Origin: Dehalococcoidia bacterium
GTDB taxonomy: Bacteria > Chloroflexota > Dehalococcoidia > GIF9 > AB-539-J10
Reading direction: 5' to 3'
DNA: 35,131 nucleotides
NCBI GenBank assembly: GCA_003556385.1
Contig: PWRA01000002.1
Location: forward strand, 1 to 35,131
Part shown: positions 9,652 through 18,847 of the stretch, piece after piece
Layout of the letters: each line of letters begins with the position of its first letter
How positions within the stretch are numbered: the first letter of the stretch is position 1
Made by a program: the position numbers and the translations under genes
Notes under the pieces: generated by a model
Told to the model about the DNA's origin: nothing
What the model saw: only the letters and a program-made list of their open reading frames with translations
Databases searched by the model: none

Positions 9652-9966
9652 ATGGCACACGAAAGCGGGCACAGGGTTCCCTTCGCGCTTGAGACCATTG
9701 GCAAATGCCTCTGCCCGACATGCCCGGTCCAGGGCGGCAGCCAGTGTGTAGCTGAACTAAAGGCAGGTCTGGATGAAGCTCTCAGGAGCAATCCACTGAA
9801 GCCGGAAAAGGTGCCGGGCGTCTACTGTGGTACCGGCAAGGCTGACTGCACCGATATTGACACTAACCAGGTCTGCATTTGCGGCGACTGCGCTGTGTTC
9901 GCCCAGTTCAGACTGGGGGATGCCAGACCATCGTCCTATTATTGCCGTGCTGGCGCGTCACAGTAA
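9652..9966 (+). CDS. Small Cys-rich protein, DUF2769-like
   Basis: 10 Cys including CLCPTCPVQ and CICGDC...YYC. ATG at 9652 is preceded by GAGGAGGTGAT, favouring it over the track's GTG start at 9643. Confidence 0.75.
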   Translation: MAHESGHRVPFALETIGKCLCPTCPVQGGSQCVAELKAGLDEALRSNPLKPEKVPGVYCGTGKADCTDIDTNQVCICGDCAVFAQFRLGDARPSSYYCRAGASQ

Positions 9967-9994
9967 CGTATAGCTTTGAGAAGGGAAGAAGAGC

Positions 9995-10720
9995 GTGTGG
10001 CAGATTGAGAGCCGCGTGCTCGAGGTGGTTCGGCGCACGCCCGACATCAAGAGCTTTCGATTCGAGGTCGGCGGCCGGAAAGACGTGCACTATGAGCCCG
10101 GGCAGTTCTGCTTTGTCTCCATCAACGTCGATGGGCGGGAAGCAGAGCAGCACTTCAGCCTGTCAAGCGCACCGACGGAGACGGCGCAGGCCGGCTATTT
10201 GGAGTTCACGAAGAGAATCACTGACAGCGCATACTCTCAGGCACTGGACCGTCTCAAAACAGGAGACCCGGCAAGACTCAGGGGTGCCGCCGGGGACTTC
10301 ATCCTGCCACAAAGCGAACAGAAGATCGCCTTCTTGACCGGGGGGATAGGGATTACCCCGCTCAGGAGTATGCTTCGCTACATTTCGGACAAGGATCTGC
10401 CGTACGATGTCGTCCTCATCTACGCGAACAAGACCTGGGACGGTATCGCATTCCGGGATGAACTGCAAGAGATAGCAGGGGCCCGCGACGACATCAGGGT
10501 GGAACACGTGCTATCGGCTCCCGACATCCCCCCGGACTGGATCGGTCACAGAGGGCATATCACTAGGGAGCTAGTTGTGGAACTGGTACCGGACTACGGG
10601 GAACGGATCTTCTACGTTTCGGGTCCGCTACGCATGGTCACTGCCCTACAGGAACAGCTCTCAGCGATCGGTGTCCCGCAGGGACAGGTGAAGCGGGACT
10701 ATTTCCCGGGCTACGACTGA
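9995..10720 (+). CDS. FAD/NAD(P)-binding ferredoxin reductase-like oxidoreductase
   Basis: EPGQFCFVSI, HFSLSSAPTE, FLTGGIGITPLRSML, FYVSGPLRMV (FNR family); GTG start. Confidence 0.85.
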   Translation: MWQIESRVLEVVRRTPDIKSFRFEVGGRKDVHYEPGQFCFVSINVDGREAEQHFSLSSAPTETAQAGYLEFTKRITDSAYSQALDRLKTGDPARLRGAAGDFILPQSEQKIAFLTGGIGITPLRSMLRYISDKDLPYDVVLIYANKTWDGIAFRDELQEIAGARDDIRVEHVLSAPDIPPDWIGHRGHITRELVVELVPDYGERIFYVSGPLRMVTALQEQLSAIGVPQGQVKRDYFPGYD

Positions 10721-10811
10721 GACCTGCGTTGTGAGCATCCCGGCATACATGTGATGAAGCGCTGGCGTTACCGGCTGCGCCGCAAGAAGCGGGGCTCGCG
10801 AAAGGCCTGAA

Positions 10812-10847
10812 TCAGTAACGCCTGGGCTGCCTAACGGGCTTAACATC
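10812..10847. repeat. Right copy of 36-bp imperfect direct repeat, overlapping the 3' end of the tandem AAA+ gene
   Basis: TCAGTAACGCCTGGGCTGCCTAACGGGCTTAACATC; encodes DVKPVRQPRRY-stop on the minus strand. Confidence 0.85.
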
Positions 10848-12203
10848 GCCCCGGTAGTCGGGTGCGATGATGTTGAATACCAGGCTGATTTTTGGATCCA
10901 CCATTCGCGAGCTTATCCGCGTTTCAATCTCGTCTAAGGAGAGACACGTGGTGACCACCATCGGCAACCGCGCATTGTAGCGGTAATTCATCAGCTGATA
11001 TAGCTTTTCCTGAGCCCAGGGGGTGGCCGATTGCTCCCCGAAGTCGTCGAGTATGAGCAGCGGGATTTCCTTGACCTTCTCGAAGAACTGGTCATATGAT
11101 GTTCTGCTATCCGGGCTGAATGTGGCGCGCAGATGATCCAGAAGGTCGGCGACAACCACAAAGAACACCGGCTCTCCCTGCGCCGACCGATAGTTGGCGA
11201 TGGCCGCCGCCAGATGAGTCTTGCCACAGCCGTTGACCCCCTGATATATCAACCAACCCTCCGGTGAGCGGGCGAATCCTTCCGCCAGGTTGAAGGCCTG
11301 ACGCAGATTCTGACGCTGTTCCGGGGGCAACTCCAGCCTCTTATGGTCGAAGCTGTCGAAGGTCATGCTGCGTATGAGCTTCAGTCGTGAGCCGTCCTGG
11401 TATTCCAGAGAGGAATCTTGGTCAATCGTCAGTACCCGGCAGAAGTCGTTAGCGGCTATCCTGCCCTGCAGGCGTTCATCCATTTTCTCTACCGGGACAT
11501 CGGTGGTGATAACGGTGGCCAGTCCGGCGTTGAATCGGTGATTAAGAAGCTGCTCCAGCTTCTCCCTCGACCAGTCAGTGGCGGTACCCAGAGTAAGGTC
11601 GTCAAGAACCAGGAGCGGCACGCTCTTCACGTAATCGAACAACTCATCGTAGGTGATATTACTTGTCGGGCCAAAGGCCGAACGAAGGTGGTCCAGGAGG
11701 TCGGCAGCGCCTGTATAGAACACGGGTTCTCCCGCTTTGAGACAGTGATTGGCGACCGCACAAGCCAGGTGCGTCTTGCCGGAGCCAGCGGGACCCGTGA
11801 ATACCAGCCAGCCCTCGGGGCTCTCAGCAAAAGCTTTTGCAGCCTCACAGATGCGGGCGAAGTGCTCCTGAGAAGCGGTATTAGCCGTCCTTCCTTGAGG
11901 CGAGAGATTATCAAAGGTGAGTTGCGATAGAGAGCCAAGATTACTGTATTGCTGAAGGTATTCCAGCTTCTTCTTTCTTAACCCCGCCTTGCTGCAGCCA
12001 CAGGGCACCGCGCGGCTGAAATCGGCTTTTCCCGAATCCAGAGCAGGATAGACGAAGCCCGCCCCCTTACAGGCAGGACAGGCTTCATCGTCCCCTTCCT
12101 CCATCGAGGGCAGAGCGACGTCACCGTCTGACGAGGTGCCCGTATTTGCCTCTGACGTACTTGTCCGGGCCACCCTTTTTAGCGTCTCCTTTAGATTCTC
12201 CAC
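10812..12203 (-). CDS. Tandem DnaC/DnaI-like AAA+ ATPase (putative replicative helicase loader with two ATPase domains)
   Basis: Cys motif CPAC...CGC, then two paralogous AAA+ modules: GPAGSGKTH...LLVLDD and GVNGCGKTH...LLILDD. Alternative start ATG 12104. Confidence 0.85.
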   Translation of the reverse strand: MENLKETLKRVARTSTSEANTGTSSDGDVALPSMEEGDDEACPACKGAGFVYPALDSGKADFSRAVPCGCSKAGLRKKKLEYLQQYSNLGSLSQLTFDNLSPQGRTANTASQEHFARICEAAKAFAESPEGWLVFTGPAGSGKTHLACAVANHCLKAGEPVFYTGAADLLDHLRSAFGPTSNITYDELFDYVKSVPLLVLDDLTLGTATDWSREKLEQLLNHRFNAGLATVITTDVPVEKMDERLQGRIAANDFCRVLTIDQDSSLEYQDGSRLKLIRSMTFDSFDHKRLELPPEQRQNLRQAFNLAEGFARSPEGWLIYQGVNGCGKTHLAAAIANYRSAQGEPVFFVVVADLLDHLRATFSPDSRTSYDQFFEKVKEIPLLILDDFGEQSATPWAQEKLYQLMNYRYNARLPMVVTTCLSLDEIETRISSRMVDPKISLVFNIIAPDYRGDVKPVRQPRRY

Positions 12204-12768
12204 TGTCCTTACCTTCGCATGCCCACCTTTCCAGGATGCGGGCGATATACCTCCAGCTGCGCTTGTTGAGCGTGACCGCCTCCCTGAGAGCTTCTTCGAT
12301 CCACCCCGGCGGATAGGTATTCTCTGCCTCTTTGAGCTCTTCAGCGATCATCGGCGTGATGATTCCTATATTCTGTTCGTAGAGAGCGAAGACGTTGACA
12401 GTCGGCGATCGAGAGGCATCGGCCGCCAGAGAGTAGACATCCTCCAGCACACCGCCTATGTCGGAAGCCGCGTGCAACAGCGCGCCGTGCTCCACAGCGG
12501 AGTTCAGCGCACGACGCAGCTCTTCCTCGCCAAACTCAGCCAACAGCTGAGAGCCCTCAGTTGCCAGTTCCCTGTAAGTGACGCCGACAATATCGGCCCC
12601 GCGCCGCTCCTGTTTTCGTAGAACCAGGTAGGTTACGTACAAGACCGTCTTAAGCTCAGCGATGTCCTTAATCCTGGGAACTGTTGCGGTGAAGAAGGAG
12701 CCGGGCAAGGAGACAGAATCTGCCTTCATCCGAGAGGTTGACGACTGGCGGTTCGGCACGATCTTCAC
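12121..12768 (-). CDS. DnaD-domain replication initiation/restart protein
   Basis: IGIITPMIAEELKEAENTYPPGWIEEALREAVTLNKRSWRYIARILERW matches the DnaD/DnaB_2 C-terminal domain; adjacent to dnaB. Confidence 0.8.
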   Translation of the reverse strand: MKIVPNRQSSTSRMKADSVSLPGSFFTATVPRIKDIAELKTVLYVTYLVLRKQERRGADIVGVTYRELATEGSQLLAEFGEEELRRALNSAVEHGALLHAASDIGGVLEDVYSLAADASRSPTVNVFALYEQNIGIITPMIAEELKEAENTYPPGWIEEALREAVTLNKRSWRYIARILERWACEGKDSGESKGDAKKGGPDKYVRGKYGHLVRR

Positions 12769-12770
12769 CC

Positions 12771-14147
12771 TTATGAAGCCGGAAGCGGCTCGGCCTCCAG
12801 GTTGGCAAACTTGGCAGTCCTGCCCACGAAGCGTAGCTTAAACTGCCCCAGAGGACCGTTACGGTGTTTGGCTATGATGATATCCGCTATGCCGCGGGGA
12901 TAGGGCTCTCTCTCAATGTCATGCACCTTGCTCCACTCTTCAGGAGAGAAGTACATGTCATCGCGATAGATGAAGAGAACCACATCAGCATCCTGCTCGA
13001 TACTACCGCTTTCGCGCAGGTCAGCGAGTTGCGGTATATGGGAGGCCCGCCATTCCACGGCTCGACTGAGCTGGGACACCGCCAGCACCGGCACGTCCAG
13101 TTCTCTGGCCAGAGTCTTCAGGGCACGGGTTATCTTGCTGATCTCCTGTACCCGGGTCTCGTTCTTGCCCTCGCCCTGTATTAGCTGCAGGTAATCGATG
13201 ATAATCAGGTCGATCCTGCGTTCAAAGTGAAGCCGCCGCACCTTGCTCCTTATGTCCAGCACGCGGAGCTGGGGCGAATCGTCGATATACATGGGCGCCT
13301 CGGACAGGATGCCGCTGGCTTCCATGATCCTCATCTCGTCCTGTTCACTGAAGTGCCCGAGACGGACTCTTTTGAAGTCGACCCCGGACTCGCTGGCAAG
13401 AAGCCGCTGGACCACGGCTTCCCGGGACATCTCCAGGCTGCACATAGCAACACAAGCATTCTGCGTAACAGCGGCACTCCTGGCTATGTTCAAAGCGAGG
13501 CTTGTCTTGCCCAAACTGGGCCTGGCGGCCAGAACAATCAGATCGGACCTCTGCAATCCCCCCAGGGGTTCGTCCAGGGCAGCAAAACCGGTCAGGATAT
13601 GGGGTACTTCTCCTTCTTGAGTAACACGGAGCGACCCGGCCTCCTCAAAATACTGACCCAGAGCGTCCCGAATCGGCACAAAATCCCGGGGATCCCGCTT
13701 CATCCGCACCTGAAAGAGGATGTCTTCCGCCTTATTAAGGCTGGCCTCGATATCGGGGCTGGCCTCGTAGCCAAGGGCCTCGATTTGCCCGGCGGCAGTG
13801 ATCAGGCGACGCATTATCGCTGCGTTGGATACTATCTGAGCGTAATGCTCCGCGTGCAGCGATGTGGGAACGTTGCTGATCAGATGACTGAGGAAGGCAG
13901 CTCCACCGATCTGTTCCAGCCTGTTCTGACGCATCAGCTCGTGCGCCACCGTGATCTGGTTTATAATTTCGTTACGCTGATAGAGTGCGAAGCAGGCCTG
14001 GTAGGTCATCCGGTTCGTTTCGGAGAAGAAGTCCTCCACCTTGAGCGAGGAAGCAACCTTCAGGATTGCGTCAGGGTCGATCAACAGAGACCCGATCAGT
14101 GCCTCCTCGGCTTCAATATCGTGAGGCGGGGCTTTCTCCTCTGCCAT
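12771..14147 (-). CDS. dnaB: Replicative DNA helicase DnaB
   Basis: PPHDIEAEEALIGSLL, ARPSLGKTSLALNIA, IIIDYLQLI, SQLSRAVEWR, LRESGSIEQDADVVLFIYRD. Confidence 0.97.
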   Translation of the reverse strand: MAEEKAPPHDIEAEEALIGSLLIDPDAILKVASSLKVEDFFSETNRMTYQACFALYQRNEIINQITVAHELMRQNRLEQIGGAAFLSHLISNVPTSLHAEHYAQIVSNAAIMRRLITAAGQIEALGYEASPDIEASLNKAEDILFQVRMKRDPRDFVPIRDALGQYFEEAGSLRVTQEGEVPHILTGFAALDEPLGGLQRSDLIVLAARPSLGKTSLALNIARSAAVTQNACVAMCSLEMSREAVVQRLLASESGVDFKRVRLGHFSEQDEMRIMEASGILSEAPMYIDDSPQLRVLDIRSKVRRLHFERRIDLIIIDYLQLIQGEGKNETRVQEISKITRALKTLARELDVPVLAVSQLSRAVEWRASHIPQLADLRESGSIEQDADVVLFIYRDDMYFSPEEWSKVHDIEREPYPRGIADIIIAKHRNGPLGQFKLRFVGRTAKFANLEAEPLPAS

Positions 14148-14149
14148 CC

Positions 14150-14602
14150 CTAGTCTTGCTCCTCCTCGATCACCACGGTGATCTGCGGCTTGATGTCGCC
14201 GGCCAACCTGACCGTCACTTCGTGACTGCCTGCCTGCCGTATAGGTTTCTCTATATCGATGTTCTTCTTATCGACTGTCGAGCCCACAATGCGGCTCAGC
14301 TCCTCTGCGATGTCGGCAGCCGTGATAGAGCCAAACAGGCGCTCTCCTTCACCGGCGCGGGCTTTGAGATTGATCTCCTTGCCCTCTATTTGCTCGGCCA
14401 GCTCCATCAGTCTATCCCGGTTAGTGGCCTCGTCTCTTAGTTCCTTCTCCAACCTGGCCTCAGCGTCCTTGATGACGGCCGGCGTGGCTTCCACAGCCAG
14501 CCCGCGGGGCAAAAGGAAATTCCTGGCATAGCCACGTCTCACTTCCTTTATCTCCCCCGCCCTGCCCTTGCCCGGTATATTCTCCAGCAAAACAACTTTC
14601 AT
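14150..14602 (-). CDS. rplI: 50S ribosomal protein bL9
   Basis: [36 protein letters not shown]; upstream of dnaB. Confidence 0.97.
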   Translation of the reverse strand: MKVVLLENIPGKGRAGEIKEVRRGYARNFLLPRGLAVEATPAVIKDAEARLEKELRDEATNRDRLMELAEQIEGKEINLKARAGEGERLFGSITAADIAEELSRIVGSTVDKKNIDIEKPIRQAGSHEVTVRLAGDIKPQITVVIEEEQD

Positions 14603-14619
14603 GAAACCCCTCTCTTCTC

Positions 14620-15537
14620 TTAGGATGACAAGAATCTGTCTGCCGAGACGGCAGCAGTAGCACCGTCCCCGGCAGCGGTTATCGCCTGCCTGGCGGAATT
14701 ATGACGGACATCTCCAGCAGCGAAGATTCCGGGGAGCTTTGTCTCCATAGCTTCGTCGGTGATGATGTACCCTCCTTCATCCAGCGGCAGAATACTACGC
14801 CACTCAGCGCTGTTGGGTACCGACCCGATGGCGACAAAGACGCCCGCCAGCTCCAACTCTGATATTCTACCATCTTTGCTATTCTTCAGGGTAACCTGTT
14901 CGACCACCTCATCTCCCTTGATCTCGGTAACTATGTTGTCCCAGATGAGCTCCACCCTCGGTTCGGCCAGAACCCTCTCCTGATTTATCCTGCTTGCCCG
15001 CAGCTGGTCCCGACGGTGAATGACCTTAACGGAGGATGCAAACCTGCTCAAATAGAGAGCCTCTGTGATGGCGGCATCACCACCGCCTACCACGGCCACC
15101 GCCTTATCGCCGAACAAAGGACCATCACAGGTAGCGCAGTATGAAACACCCTTACCCACGAACTCGTCTTCGCCGGGCACACCCAGCCTACGATACCGGC
15201 ACCCCGACGCGATGATGATGGACTCAGCTCTGAAATCACCTTCGCTGGTCCTGACCAGGTTGTTCCGCCAATCGGGCAGGGCTCCGGTTACATCGCCGGG
15301 CAGTACCTCCAATCCGCAGCAATGGGCCTGTTCCTGGATCAGCTGACTCAACTCGATACCGCTTATACCATGCGGGAAGCCAGGATAGTTCTCAACCCGC
15401 TCGGCGTTGGTGATCTGTCCGCCGACTATCGCTCTCTCGAAAAGCAGAGTGGCACGTCTGGAACGGGCACAATATAGCCCGGCAGTAAGCCCGGCCGGCC
15501 CGCCGCCAACGATGACAACCTGGTAATCCCTGTCCAT
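14620..15537 (-). CDS. trxB: Thioredoxin-disulfide reductase
   Basis: [27 protein letters not shown] redox motif, [11 protein letters not shown]. Confidence 0.93.
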   Translation of the reverse strand: MDRDYQVVIVGGGPAGLTAGLYCARSRRATLLFERAIVGGQITNAERVENYPGFPHGISGIELSQLIQEQAHCCGLEVLPGDVTGALPDWRNNLVRTSEGDFRAESIIIASGCRYRRLGVPGEDEFVGKGVSYCATCDGPLFGDKAVAVVGGGDAAITEALYLSRFASSVKVIHRRDQLRASRINQERVLAEPRVELIWDNIVTEIKGDEVVEQVTLKNSKDGRISELELAGVFVAIGSVPNSAEWRSILPLDEGGYIITDEAMETKLPGIFAAGDVRHNSARQAITAAGDGATAAVSADRFLSS

Positions 15538-15540
15538 GGC

Positions 15541-16707
15541 CTAGATGCTGTTGAACTCGCGCTTGATTTCATCGAGCGCGCCCGGACGGACGATGTCGGC
15601 CACAGTCATAGCCATCGCCATAGCTGCATCCAGCAATCCTTGATGACCCTCCTCGGAGACGGCTGCCGACGCAAACTCCGGTGTATGTATCAACACCTCA
15701 GGGGGCGCAATAGATATCGTCGGATGTATACTCGGCACCACCTGGCTGACATTCCCCATGTCTGTGCTGCCGAATCCGAACCGGGGGTCATAAGCGATTA
15801 CCCGACGCCCCAGCGATTCCAGGTTTTGGCTGAACAACTCGGCCATAGCCAAATTGTTCTTCATCGGAGCGTAGGTCTTTTCTCGCCACCTATACTCCAG
15901 TCTCGCGCCGCTGGCAATCGATGCTCCCGTGAAACAGTTCAGTACCCTGACTCTTAACTGGTCAAGGTACTCCATATCCGGAGCACGCACCAGGAACTCG
16001 GCTGCGCTGTGAGCAGGTACTATGTTCGGCGCGTCGCCTCCGTCGGTGATTATGCCGTGGACGCGCGCTTCGCCCTTTATGTGCTGGCGCAGTGAGTTTA
16101 TGGCGGTGAAGCTCAGGACCATGGCTTCAAGGGCGTTTATGCCCTTGTGAGGCTGGCCCGCGGCGTGCGCCGGCTGCCCGAAGAATTCCACGTCAAGGGT
16201 GCTACAGGCGAGGGCGTCAATGGTCACCATGTTCACAGTATCGGGATGGATTATCATAGCTGCATCCATCCCGGCGAACGATCCCGCCTCTACCATGTCT
16301 ATCTTCCCGCCGAGCCCCTCCTCCGCGGGAGTGCCCACAACCACAATACTGCCTCCTAGTTCATCGATGACACGTCTGCTGGCCACACCAGCGCCTACTG
16401 CCGCCACGCCTATTATGTTGTGTCCACAGCCATGCCCTATCTCAGGTAGCGCGTCATACTCTGCGAGCAAGGCAACCCTGGGCCTTCCCTGACCATACGT
16501 GGCCTGAAAGGCAGTGTCCAGGCCAGAAACGCCCCGTTCGACCCGAAATCCGCTTTGCTCAAGGTAGCCGCAAAGCCACGCCGACGCCTTCAGTTCCTGG
16601 AACCCCAACTCCGGCTCGCCATGAATATCCATGCTCAACCGGATGAGTCGATCCCTTTGGGCCTCAACTGCATCTCTTGTCTCTAGCTTCAACGCTTCGA
16701 TCTCCAA
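15541..16707 (-). CDS. M20-family amidohydrolase/peptidase
   Basis: IHGEPELGFQE, LLAEYDALPEIGHGCGHNIIG, GTPAEEGLGGK, GQPAHAAGQPHKGINALEA; GGAGGT SD. Confidence 0.88.
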   Translation of the reverse strand: MEIEALKLETRDAVEAQRDRLIRLSMDIHGEPELGFQELKASAWLCGYLEQSGFRVERGVSGLDTAFQATYGQGRPRVALLAEYDALPEIGHGCGHNIIGVAAVGAGVASRRVIDELGGSIVVVGTPAEEGLGGKIDMVEAGSFAGMDAAMIIHPDTVNMVTIDALACSTLDVEFFGQPAHAAGQPHKGINALEAMVLSFTAINSLRQHIKGEARVHGIITDGGDAPNIVPAHSAAEFLVRAPDMEYLDQLRVRVLNCFTGASIASGARLEYRWREKTYAPMKNNLAMAELFSQNLESLGRRVIAYDPRFGFGSTDMGNVSQVVPSIHPTISIAPPEVLIHTPEFASAAVSEEGHQGLLDAAMAMAMTVADIVRPGALDEIKREFNSI

Positions 16708-16710
16708 AAC

Positions 16711-16739
16711 TTGAACCTCCTGCTAATAGCTATTATACT
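16711..16739 (+). promoter_or_regulatory. Promoter of the DUF177-rpmF-fabD-nusB operon, overlapping a minus-strand TATAAT for the M20 gene
   Basis: TTGAAC, 17 bp, TATACT on plus; reverse complement of 16732-16737 is TATAAT. Confidence 0.6.
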
Positions 16740-16772
16740 TTGTGTTTGACCTGCATTTCTAGGGAATGAACG

Positions 16773-17237
16773 ATGGAAGGGATTGAAACAAAGCTGGTCA
16801 GAGCTCCGGTAAATGTGGCTCAGTTGCTGAAAGAACCGGTCGGTTCTACCCGGAGCTATGATCTGGATGAGATGATCGAGGACGAGAACGAAGGTCCCGT
16901 CAAAGGGAGTACACAGCTCATTCACACAGACCGGGGGATTCTGGTCCGGGGACTTCTGCGGGTTGAGGTAGAAGTGACATGCAGTCGTTGTCTCAGTAGA
17001 TTCTCATGTACGCTCGCTTTCGCCGTAGAAGAAGAGTTTCTGCCGACGGTCGATATGTCGAGCGGCCTGGCTCTACCTCCAACGGAAGAAGCGGAAGAGT
17101 TCACCATTGATAGCAAGAACATACTTGACCTGGGTGAGCTAATACGGCAATATACCCTGTTGAACTTGCCCATGAAACCATTATGTCGTCCTGACTGCTC
17201 AGGAATAAAGGAGATGAACCGAAATGGCGGAACCTAA
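16773..17237 (+). CDS. DUF177 (YceD-like) protein
   Basis: LIHTDRGILVRGLLRVEVEVTCSRCLSRF...C-P-C; immediately upstream of rpmF. Confidence 0.87.
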   Translation: MEGIETKLVRAPVNVAQLLKEPVGSTRSYDLDEMIEDENEGPVKGSTQLIHTDRGILVRGLLRVEVEVTCSRCLSRFSCTLAFAVEEEFLPTVDMSSGLALPPTEEAEEFTIDSKNILDLGELIRQYTLLNLPMKPLCRPDCSGIKEMNRNGGT

Positions 17238-17415
17238 GAAGAAAACATCGAAATCGCGGCAGGGCAAGAGGCGCAGCCACCTGAGTCTGACTCCACCCGC
17301 CATGGATGCGTGCCCCCATTGCCATAGTCCCAAGTTATCTCACCGTGTTTGTCGTAACTGCGGCTGGTACAACGACAGAGAGGCAGTTGAAGTCAAGCCC
17401 GCCAAGAAGAAATAG
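17224..17415 (+). CDS. rpmF: 50S ribosomal protein bL32
   Basis: MAEPKKKTSKSRQGKRRSHLSL...CPHCHSPKLSHRVCRNCGWY. Confidence 0.95.
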   Translation: MAEPKKKTSKSRQGKRRSHLSLTPPAMDACPHCHSPKLSHRVCRNCGWYNDREAVEVKPAKKK

Positions 17416-17421
17416 GTGGCC

Positions 17422-18372
17422 ATGGCCGACTCACCCGGAGTAGCTTACGTTTTCCCGGGGCAGGGCTCCCAGGCCACCGGCATGGGGTCAGACCTTTATC
17501 AGACCTATCCCTCCTCCAGGGCGGTGTTCGACGAAGCCGATGCCTCACTGGGCTTTTCTCTTTCTCGTCTATGCTTTGAAGGACCGGCAGAGGAGCTGAC
17601 CAAGACGCATAACGTCCAGCCCGCGATACTGGTGGTTAGCATTGCGTGCCTCAGGGCCTTTGAAGAAGCGGTCGCTCGTGAGACCCCAGCCCCCATCTTT
17701 GTCGCAGGCCATAGTCTGGGTGAGTACACTGCTCTGGTTGTCGCAGGCGTGATCAGTGTGGGTGATGCTGTTCGCCTCGTCAGGGAGAGAGGACGACTGA
17801 TGTACGAGGCGGGGTTGAAGAACCCAGGGAGCATGCTGGCAGTAATAGGGCTCGATGAGGACGTCGTCCGGGACATAAGCGTCCACAGCCGAACCGAAAT
17901 ATCGAACATAAACTGCCCCGGGCAGATCGTGCTGAGCGGTGCCGTTGAGGCTCTGGCCGAAGCCGACAGACTTGCCAGGGCCAGAGGTGCTCGCCTTATC
18001 CCTCTAAGAGTGAGCGGGGCCTTCCATTCCGCTCTCATGGATCCGGTCGTCTCGGAATTCAGCAAGACCGTCTACGACCTGAGATTCCAGCCGCCGGCTA
18101 TTCCTGTAATATCAAACGTGACCGCCCGACCATTAACCGACGTCGACTCGGTGCGGGAGGAAATGGTTAAGCAGCTTCGCAATTGCATCCAATGGCAGGC
18201 ATCGGTGGAGTACATGATCGACCATGGCGTAAGCACCTTCTTCGAAATAGGTCCCGGCAGGGTGCTCAGCGGCTTGATCAGGCGGATCAACCCCGAACTA
18301 CAGACTCTGAACGTATCGGGAGTGGTAGACATAGCTCTGCTAGCAGGCGAGCACGGGCAAGCCCGCCGATGA
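17422..18372 (+). CDS. fabD: Malonyl-CoA:ACP transacylase
   Basis: VFPGQGSQATGMG, GHSLGEYTALV, GAFHSALM, PVISNVTA. The ORF track starts at GTG 17416. Confidence 0.94.
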   Translation: MADSPGVAYVFPGQGSQATGMGSDLYQTYPSSRAVFDEADASLGFSLSRLCFEGPAEELTKTHNVQPAILVVSIACLRAFEEAVARETPAPIFVAGHSLGEYTALVVAGVISVGDAVRLVRERGRLMYEAGLKNPGSMLAVIGLDEDVVRDISVHSRTEISNINCPGQIVLSGAVEALAEADRLARARGARLIPLRVSGAFHSALMDPVVSEFSKTVYDLRFQPPAIPVISNVTARPLTDVDSVREEMVKQLRNCIQWQASVEYMIDHGVSTFFEIGPGRVLSGLIRRINPELQTLNVSGVVDIALLAGEHGQARR

Positions 18373-18806
18373 CTACGATGAGGCGAAAGGCCAGAATCAT
18401 CGCCCTGAAGGCACTCTACGAGCTTGATTGCACTAGGCATAAGGCAGAGGATATCCTGGACCATTTGACCGCAGAGCAAGACACATCTGAACAGGCAGCC
18501 ACCTTCAGCAGAGAGGTTGTCAAGGGAGTGCTTCAGAACAGAGCGGAGATCGACGCCCTCATTCGGAAATATGCCCCTGAGTTCCCGGCAGAACATCTGC
18601 CTATCATCGATAGAAATATCCTGCGCATGGCGGTGTTCGAAATGCTGTTTAGTGAGACGGCTCCCATTAAGCAGACACCCGTTAAGGTAGCTATAAATGA
18701 GGCCATAGAGTTGGCCAAGGAATTCGGGAGCGACTCCTCCGCTCGCCTGGTCAACGGAGCACTGGGAGCAATAGCCGACAGCGGGATAGCAGGGCCCCAT
18801 TCATGA
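18369..18806 (+). CDS. nusB: Transcription antitermination factor NusB
   Basis: RRKARIIALKALYELD, IDRNILRMAVFEML, PVKVAINEAIELAKEFGSDSSARLVNGALGAI. Start ATG 18369 overlaps the fabD stop; the track ORF start at 18183 is too early. Confidence 0.92.
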   Translation: MTTMRRKARIIALKALYELDCTRHKAEDILDHLTAEQDTSEQAATFSREVVKGVLQNRAEIDALIRKYAPEFPAEHLPIIDRNILRMAVFEMLFSETAPIKQTPVKVAINEAIELAKEFGSDSSARLVNGALGAIADSGIAGPHS

Positions 18807-18847
18807 TATGATTCGATAAGCAGCCGCAGAGCATCAACCGGTGTATC

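Noticed and set aside
13227-14153. 308-aa plus-strand ORF antisense to dnaB
   Set aside because: Low-complexity antisense reading of a strongly conserved dnaB; no recognisable motifs.
18183-18368. N-terminal extension of the nusB ORF
   Set aside because: Overlaps conserved fabD coding sequence; NusB homology begins at ATG 18369.
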